64,000 nt of DNA, taken from contig NW_020825599.1 of assembly GCF_003286085.1 (NCBI RefSeq), positions 1-64,000 on the forward strand, read 5' to 3'. The notes below the pieces were generated by a model, which saw only the letters and a program-made list of their open reading frames with translations, was not told the origin of the DNA and ran no database searches. Positions 56,971 to 64,000 of this stretch are shown piece after piece. A program made the position numbers and the translations under genes. Each line of letters opens with the position of its first letter. The first letter of the stretch is position 1. Source of the DNA: Drosophila persimilis. Lineage: Eukaryota; Arthropoda; Insecta; Diptera; Drosophilidae.

Positions 56971-57070
56971 CCTGCAGTAGTATGCTCTCACGGTTCGGGC
57001 AACGCGAAGGGGTTTATAGGTCCAAGTGAGCTTGGGGGCGGGAGGCTCTTATTTTTATTATTATTATTAT

Positions 57071-58430
57071 TTTATCTGAAGTTTTATTTTTTGCTGGTTT
57101 GATGGTAAGGTGTCAGTAAGTAGTTTATTGTTATATTTGTTGGCTTTTGATGACTGATGTTTGTTTTATTTTCACTGGCTGTTGCGCTTGATGTCTACAA
57201 CTTGTTTGCGTATTTACTGACATTGATTGTTATGTAAATAGTTATTTTGTACGCCAATACATGATAGATTTGGTGGGTAGTTTATTGGCTTTTAATGATT
57301 TTTTGTGATGATTTTAACTTTATTTATTTACATTTCAGGTGGTAAGGTGTCAGTAATCAAGGACCAGCTTAAAATTTGTCGAGCAAAGTTGGGTGATTCC
57401 ATGTATGACGTGAGGGGGCTTCGCCACATTTTGATGCAGCTTTATTTCAATGTAAATGGTTTTTCAAGCGTTTCTCTTGGAAGGGCTGTTGCTCCTGATG
57501 TCTACAAATTGTTTGAGTATTTATTTAAATTAATTTGTTATGTAAATAGTTATTTTATATTTTTTTTTTGCTTTCAGGTTTTTCTATTTTCAGATTCATA
57601 ATAAATTTGGTAAGTAGTTTTTGTTGTTGGCTTTTAATGATTTTTTGTGATGATTTTAACTTTATTTATTTACATTTCAGGTGGTAAGGTGTCAGTAATC
57701 ATGATAAATTTGGTAAGTAGTTTTTGTTGTTATATTTATTGGCTTTTAATGATTTTTTGTGGTGATTTTAACTTTGTTTATTTACATTTCAGGTGGTAAG
57801 GTGCCAGTAATCAAGGACCAGCTTAGAATTTGTCGACAAAGTTGGGTGATTCCATGTATGACGTGAGGGTCCTTCGCCACATTTTAATGCAGATTTATTC
57901 CAATGTATGTGTTATTTCAAGCGTGTATCTTGCAAAGGCTGTTGCTCCTGATGTCTACAAATTGTTTGAGTATTTATTTAAATTAATTTGTTATGTAAAT
58001 AGTTATTTTATATTTTGTTTTGTTTTCAGGTTTTTCTATTTTCAGATTCATGATAAATTTGGTAAGTAGTTTTTGTTGTTATATTTATTGGCTTTTAATG
58101 ATTTTTTGTGATGTCTTTAACTTTATTTATTTACATTTCAGGTGGTAAGGTGTCAGTAATCAAGGACCAGCTTAGAATTTGTCGAGCAAAGTTGGATGAT
58201 TCCATGTATGACGTGAGGGGCCTTCGCCACATTTTGATGCAGCTTTATTCCAATGCCAATGTTATTTCAAGCGTGTCTCTTGGAAAGGCTGTTGCTCCTG
58301 ATGTCTACAAATTGTTTGAGTATTTATTTAAATTAATTTGTTATGTAAATAGTTATTTTATATTTTGTTTTGTTTTCAGGTTTTGTATTGGCTGGATGTC
58401 AATGTTGTCTGTGATATTAAATGAGTCATT
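57071..58430 (-). repeat. HeT-A-like unit 2: 3' UTR, gag-proximal part with local expansion
   Basis: Resumes at 'ttatctgaagtttt' as in unit 1 (about 47996). The module 'ggtggtaaggtgtcagtaatcaag' recurs at about 57339, 57681, 57792 and 58141, against one copy in units 1 and 3, so unit 2 carries a local tandem expansion of about 0.8-0.9 kb. In one frame this module is open over 80-108 codons (GKVSVIKDQL, SMYDVRGLRHILMQ), but only on the strand opposite to gag. Confidence 0.7.
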
Positions 58431-59808
58431 TTAGTTGTCTTCTTCCATTTGGCTGCTGTTATCTCTGTCTGCCCTGAGAGGCACGGACTTGCCGTTGGAG
58501 GGAAGGCTCGGCATTAGACTGCCTAGTTGACTGATGGCAGCCAGGATGTCTCTTATGCTGGCTTCGATCTTGTTCAGCCTTTCTTCAAATCGCTTGCTTT
58601 CAGGTTCGGCCGGACCCACTGCCATTGTTTTAGAGGACTGTGAGAGTGCAATCTGCTCCTCTCGCAGTCTATTCTGGAATTTCTCCAGATGGTTGGCGGC
58701 TGGGTTGGGATTCATGTCCACGGCTATAGGAGCTCTCCGTCCTTTCCCTACCTTATCCTTTTTTGGCTGGTTGTTTGTTTTCTCTTTTCTCTGTTCTTAA
58801 TCTTGGTAAGCCTTCTCTTGATTTCGGTACTATGGTGGCTGGGCTTGGGTTGGACATTTCTGCCAGAGAAAGGGTTTGTGAAGCCCCTCACTGGTCCACT
58901 TCGGCCCTCGTCACAGCCACTCACATCCCTGCGATGGCTACCTGCTGGAAAGGGGGCCACTCGGAATGTTTGAGGAGCGATATCTCTAACTCGAACATGT
59001 TTATTGGCCTTCCTGTAACTACATGCTTCATATTGGCGCAGAATCTGACGACGAAGGCCCTTTTTTTTAATTCAGCAGAAATCCACTCATTCGTCGTCGA
59101 GTAGTGCAGGTGTCTCAGAATATAGCGTGCACCACGCTGACCGTTTGGCTGGTGCGTATGCATTAGCAACTTTTGGTCGTGGAGGAGTTGTGTTATTTTC
59201 CCTGGGTTGCTTTTCGTTTTGAAGCTGTCCACACCCGCTGTATAATTTAGTTGTTCTAGTAGGGGAACTATAGCTTTGACACCAGCTATGTGAATAGAAG
59301 GCACTCTCTTGCTCGATGGCACTACCTGCCATGGAAGGAGCTCAGGCTGTTCGATATGGTTACTTTCGCTGTCATTGAGATCTTTGCTATGCCTACTCAT
59401 TGTGCGGAGTGGACAAGGCTGAGCATTTTCGTTTGGCACAGGGACGACGTGTGACACCCCAGTGTCATTACCTTTCTTCTTGGGAGGTGACGTTGATAGC
59501 CTGTTTGCCTCAGTGGAGTTGTGCTTTTTTACCTTCTTGAACTCGGAGGCAAGCTTTTTGGCGGCGATGCTTTGGAATTTTGGGGTGTTAAGGTCAAGAT
59601 CAAGGTCCATTCTCGGTGTGCCAATGGGGGATTTGTCCTCGTCAGTGCTGTCCATGTCCCTATTCAATCTTTTACCGGGGTTAATAACGGGGGCAGGGAT
59701 GACTGCCGTGTTGAGGGTCCTAGTCATTGGCATATCCCCGAGCCAATTTTTGACCAAGTCATTGCTATTTTCTAGCTCCGTCAGGGGTGAAGATCTACTC
59801 ATGGTCAT
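58431..59808 (-). pseudogene. gag: HeT-A-like unit 2: jockey-clade gag, zinc knuckles lost
   Basis: Same structure and same breaks as the unit 1 copy, offset by 9,879 bp. 295 codons from ATG 59808 to TGA 58921, then the C-terminal part to 58431. Only a few residues differ, for example Arg to Gly at about residue 24 and His to Pro in the VKAIVPLLEQL segment. The shared frame break after FQQVAIAGM shows that the units derive from one already defective, or naturally truncated, element. Confidence 0.7.
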
Positions 59809-61139
59809 TGTTGGGGGAGATGCCTGAATTGGTGGTTGAAATAAATTTTTTTGACTTTAATTATACCCGATACTCAAAATGAGTATTGGGGTATATTAGA
59901 TTTGTGGTAAAAGTGGATGAGTGTAACGTCCAGAAGGAATCGTTTCCGACCCCATAAAGTATATATATTCTTGATCAGCATCAATAGCCGAGTCGATTGA
60001 GCCATGTCTGTCTGTCCGTCTGTCCGTCTGTCCGTCCGTCCGTCTGTCCGTCTGTCCGTCCCCTTCAGCGCCTAATGCTCAAAGACTATAAGAGCTAGAG
60101 CAACGATGTTTTGGATCCAGACTTCTGTGATATGTCACTGCTACAAAAATATTTCAAAACTTTGCCCCGCCCACTTCCGCTCCCACAAAGGGCGAAAATC
60201 TGTGGCATCCACAATTTTAAAGATACGAGAAAACCAAAAACGCAGAATCGTAGAGAATGACCATATCTTTTAGACTGCGGAATCTGAATTGGATCGTATT
60301 ATTATTATAGCCAGCATCAAGAAAACAATTTCATTTTTTCTCGCCCTGTCTCTCTCTAACACACACGTAGCATAGGCGGCTTTGCTTAGAGTAAAACATT
60401 AGCGCCAGATCTCAGAGACTATAAAAGCTAGAGCAACCAAATTTGGTATCCACACTCCTAATATATCGGACCGAGTCGAGTTTATTTCAAAATTTCGCCC
60501 CACCCCCCTCCGCCCACATAAAGGACGAAAATCTGTTGCATCCGCAATATTGCAGATTCGAGAAAACTAAAAACGCAGAATCATAGATAACGACCATATC
60601 TATCAGGCTGCTGAATCTGGATCAGATCAGATCATTTTTATAGCCAAAAGGAACAAATCAATTTGCAGTGGCTACGCAGCGCCAGACGTCACGCTCAGAC
60701 TGATTTTCTGTCTCTCTCGCACGCACTCTTTGTCGTGTCGTTTAATATTAGCGGCTGCCGGAGGAGAGCCATACTGACTTAGTATCGGGTATAACCGTAG
60801 ACTTGCGGTGTCCGCAGCAACTCACAACGTTCCCCCTCGTTTTATTTGTGGTCGATTTATTTTTATTACTGGCTTGTGATATATAATTTTCTTTATTTGT
60901 TTCATTTTCAGCATCCCGCTTTTTTTTTTTTGATGTTTAAATTGGCTTAAGGCACACTTTCCAATGTGACCCTAAGGCAAACTTTAATTAATGTTCTTAT
61001 TACATCTAGCAACATTTAACATTATATCTGACAACATTACAAGTTTTGGCAACATAAGATTACATAAATATCGATAACAATGTGGTATTTATTACAATTA
61101 ATTGCTTTTTTTTTTGCTTTATTTTAATTTTATTTTAAG
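59809..61139 (-). repeat. HeT-A-like unit 2: 5' region with Helentron and junction to unit 3
   Basis: Same non-coding sequence as 49930-50239, interrupted by a minus-oriented Helentron. It keeps both oligo(T) runs (about 60919-60930 and 61107-61116). Confidence 0.6.
59861..60839 (-). mobile_element. Complete Helentron, minus orientation
   Basis: TTATACCCGATACTC...CCCCCTCG. Unit 1 gives the empty site 'ctttaattttatttg' (about 49975); here 'ctttaa' lies left and 'ttttatttg' right of the insert, so insertion between A and T left no duplication and no loss. Confidence 0.92.
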
Positions 61140-63294
61140 ATTAAGCTCAGGTTAGCCCGCTCGGCCGAGTGGCTGCTGGTCCGGCCACCGAGGATGCGTT
61201 GCCTGTGGAGTGGCTCGATCAACCGAGTGGCTGCTGGTCCGGCCACCCGGGATTCGTATGGGTCTGGAGGATGTAAGTTTCGTGAAAGCGATGATGCATT
61301 TGCTTGCTATCTGTAAAATATATAAAAACTTTTTGTTTTTTGTTTTATTTTCAGGTTTTGACTTTTGATTTGCGGAACATTTGGTAAGTAGTTTGAGTTG
61401 TGTATTTGTTGACTTTTAATAGTTTTTAAATTTTGTTTTATTTTCAGGTTTGCGGCAGAGTTGGTAAGTGTTTTGAATTGTATTTTGGCTGAGTTTAATT
61501 TTATTTTTTTTGCAGGTTTATATTTTGTTAATGGAGTGTCGGCAATCAAGTTAAGTAATTTATGTTTTTATATTTGTTGACTTTTATTGAATATAATTAT
61601 TTTATTTTCAAGTTGATTCACTGGATGTTGCGTTGGGATGTCTTCTGGCTGCTTGCTTAGTTGCTGACATACATATGTAAATTTATTATGTATATACAGT
61701 TAATTTCGTACACCAATATGTGTTTTATTTATTTAATTGGCAGGTTTTGTCTTCAGCTTTGTAATAATTTGTATGTAATTTGGTGTAATTTATGTTTTTA
61801 TATTTGTTGTCTTTTTTTGAGGACTGTAGTTGTTTTATTTTCAGGTTTGCGGCAGATTTGGTAAGTGTTTTGAATTGTATTGACTGATTTTAAATTTTAT
61901 TTTATTTGCAGGTTTATATTTTATAGGTTTGGTGGTAAGATGTCGGCATTCAAGTTAAGTAATTTTTGTTTTTATATTTGTTGGCTTTTAATGAATATAA
62001 TTATTTTATTTTCAAGTTGATTCACTGGATGTTGCGTTGAAATGTCTTCTGGTTGCTTGCTTAGTTGCTGGCATTTTAAATTTTTTTTTATTTTCAGGTT
62101 TGCTGCAGATTTGGTAAGTGTTTTGAATTATATTTTGGCTGAATTTAATTTTATTTTATTTGCAGGTTTATATTTTGTAGGTTTGGTGGTAAATTGTCGG
62201 CATTCAAGTTAAGTAATTTTTGTTTTTATATTTGTTGGCTTTTAATGAATATAATTATTTTATTTTCAAGTTGATTCACTGGATGTTGCGTTGGGATGTC
62301 TTCTGGCTGCTTGTTTAGTTGCTGACATACATATGTAAATTTATTATGTACATACAGTTAATTTCGTACACCAATATGTGTTTTATTTATTTAATTGGCA
62401 GGTTTTGTCTTCAGCTTTGTAATAATTTGTATGTAATTTTGTGTAGTTTATGTTGTTATATTTGTTGGCTCTTTTTTTATTTTTTTTTATGACTTTAGTT
62501 GTTTTATTTTCAGGTTTGCGGCAGATTTGGTAAGTGTTTTAAATTGTATTTTGGCTGAATTTAATTTTATTTTATTTGCAGGTTTGGTAATAGAGTGTCA
62601 GCAGTCAAGTTAGGTAATTTATGTTGGTATATTTGTTGACTTTTAATGAGTATAGTGTTTTATTTTCAGGTTTAAAGAAAATTGGTGTGGAAAAGAAAAA
62701 GTGATTTCAATTGTTTTTAAGCCAATTGAAATTTTATTTTATCTGAAGTTTTTTTTTTTGCTGGTTTGATGGTAAGGTGTCAGTAAGTAGTTTATTGTTA
62801 TATTTGTTGGCTTTTGATGACTGATGTTTGTTTTATTTTCACTGGCTGTTGCGCTTGATGTCTACAACTTGTTTGCGTATTTACTGACATTGATTGTTAT
62901 GTAAATAGTTATTTTGTACGCCAATACATGATAGATTTGGTGGGTAGTTTATTGGCTTTTAATGATTTTTTGTGATGATTTTAACTTTATTTATTTACAT
63001 TTCAGGTGGTAAGGTGTCAGTAATCAAGGACCAGCTTAAAATTTATCGAGCAAAGTTGGGTGCTTCCATGTATGACGTGAGGGGCCTTCGCCACATTTTG
63101 ATGCAGCTTTATTCCAATGTAAATGGTTTTTCAAGCGTGTCTCTTGGAAGGGCTGTTGCTCCTGATGTCTACGAATTGTTTGCGTATTTATTTAAATTTA
63201 TTTGTTATGTAAATAGTTATTTTATATTTTGTTTTGTTTTCAGGTTTTTCCAAAAAGTCGTGTTATCATTTGCGCTATGCCGATGGATCAACAA
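61140..63294 (-). repeat. Unit 3: shared A-rich modular 3' UTR
   Basis: Same GC-richer 3' head (about 61157-61250), same module order as units 1 and 2, and the 137-bp stretch (about 62600-62735) that unit 2 lost. Identity with the gag-only units runs to about 63245 ('gttttgttttcaggttt'); beyond this the sequence is pol, not gag. Confidence 0.75.
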
Positions 63295-64000
63295 TTAGCC
63301 AGGCGGCTGTATGATGCCTTCTTCTTCGTCCCCTTTATGGTCTGGCACAATGATCCTCTGGATTCGCAATGGTTGACCCCTGATTCTGTCAAGAATTACT
63401 TCTCTAGTGTATTTCCCTTGCGCATACATTTTTCTGTAAACGTTGTTCTGTAGCTCGCAGAATCTGTCCGGGGGTTTGAATGGTATTTTTTTGCGTTCAG
63501 CCTCTTTCTTGTCCATTTTATCCTTTTCTATTCTTTCCTGTTCCTCGTTTTCTAGCCTCAACAGAGTAGGAAGTCTTTTCCTCAGGATGGGTACATACTT
63601 CTCTACTATTACTTTACGCTCAGCTTCGGAATAGTATCGAGTCGGATCCAGATCTGGATTTGGTTGTTCCTGAGGTTGTCCATTACTACGCGGGAGGATG
63701 AACTTCCGGAGTTGATTGTCATATCTGTGGCGGCTAGGCTTCAGTCTGACAGGAATATAGGGGTTTCTCAACAGTCTGGCCACTTCTGAGTTGGGATGAT
63801 CTATGAGTGAGTCGGCGAAACGGCCACTAGCCTTTTCATAAACCTCTTCGATCGTTTTCACATTATATATGCTTCTAATATTGTCATTTCTTGTGTATCT
63901 TGTGGCCCTAACTGACCTTCTCACTAATTTGTTTTGGAGTGTTTGAATCTTTTTTATTAGTGAGTCAGAAGCTAGAGCCCCCCAGACTGGAATAGCATAG
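63295..64000 (-). CDS. Unit 3: C-terminus of a jockey-clade reverse transcriptase (TAHRE/TART-like)
   Basis: Open from the window edge (64000) to TAA 63295-63297, about 234 codons; the N-terminal part lies outside. The first visible residues, YAIPVWGALASDSLIKKIQ, are the typical post-RT segment of jockey-clade LINEs including TART and TAHRE. It continues with LQNKLVRRSVRATR, DHPNSEVARLL and a charged, Glu/Lys-rich tail with PPDRFCELQNN. No lesion seen. Directly after its stop comes about 50 bp of private sequence and then the 3' UTR shared with the gag-only units. Confidence 0.7.
   Translation of the reverse strand, partial: YAIPVWGALASDSLIKKIQTLQNKLVRRSVRATRYTRNDNIRSIYNVKTIEEVYEKASGRFADSLIDHPNSEVARLLRNPYIPVRLKPSRHRYDNQLRKFILPRSNGQPQEQPNPDLDPTRYYSEAERKVIVEKYVPILRKRLPTLLRLENEEQERIEKDKMDKKEAERKKIPFKPPDRFCELQNNVYRKMYAQGKYTREVILDRIRGQPLRIQRIIVPDHKGDEEEGIIQPPG

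Larger units (their letters stand above)
51646..57070 (+). mobile_element. LOA-clade LINE (bilbo/TRIM-like), inserted in unit 2
   Basis: Two-ORF LINE with a 5' leader of about 480 bp (51646-52128), ORF1, ORF2 with endonuclease, RT and RNase H, and an ATT-repeat tail (about 57050-57070). GC-rich against its AT-rich host. RNase H after RT and the ORF1 type place it in the LOA clade of the I group; bilbo and TRIM are the obscura-group members I know of. Units 1 and 3 show the uninterrupted site: about 137 bp (47854-47990 in unit 1) is missing here, a target-site deletion. Confidence 0.8.

Overview
The window is Drosophila repeat-rich, heterochromatin-like DNA, and nearly all of it is transposable elements nested in one another. 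DINE-1/INE-1 type Helentron repeats (ends CGAGGGGGAACG...GAGTATCGGGTATAA), a CR1 family, BEL/Pao proviruses and a LOA-clade LINE together suggest the obscura group. Two single-copy-type host genes, a sperm-leucyl-aminopeptidase-like gene and a TBC1D13-like gene, keep introns but carry clear lesions. Decaying intron-bearing genes plus dense young insertions is what a degenerating Y or neo-Y (for example D. miranda) or pericentromeric DNA looks like. The species and chromosome are inference.

Layout. 1-12.6 kb: Helentron end, an unrecognised small ORF, a near full-length CR1 LINE (CR1-1), then an errantivirus (17.6/297-like) missing its 5' LTR, most of RNase H and integrase and most of env. Its 3' LTR is split by a second CR1 (CR1-2). 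13-15.7 kb: 5'-truncated BEL/Pao provirus (BEL-1). 16.6-17.9 kb: S-Lap-like pseudogene. 17.95-31.5 kb: a third CR1 (CR1-3, minus strand) cut into three pieces by a tandem trio of Helentrons and by a BEL/Pao provirus with both LTRs (BEL-2, 5-bp target duplication GTTTG), whose 5' LTR carries another Helentron. 32-33.2 kb: TBC1D13-like pseudogene. 34.7-46.7 kb: tandem array of a third BEL/Pao family (BEL-3, roo-like, with a baculovirus-F-like env), period 4,916 bp, neighbouring copies sharing LTRs. 46.7-64 kb: three head-to-tail minus-strand units with a long A-rich modular 3' UTR. Two units end in a jockey-clade gag and no pol; the third ends in the C-terminus of a jockey-clade reverse transcriptase. 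Unit 2 holds a LOA LINE (51.6-57.07 kb) and a Helentron.

The most interesting region is 46.7-64 kb. Gag-only and pol-bearing elements in the same orientation, sharing an A-rich repetitive 3' UTR, parallel the HeT-A/TAHRE telomeric pair of D. melanogaster. A second notable signal is a canonical -1 frameshift heptamer (A AAA AAC) directly before the ORF1 stop in two diverged CR1 families, with ORF2 in the -1 frame in both.

All assignments come from reading motifs by eye; no database search was possible. Frames and insertion boundaries were checked base by base where stated.
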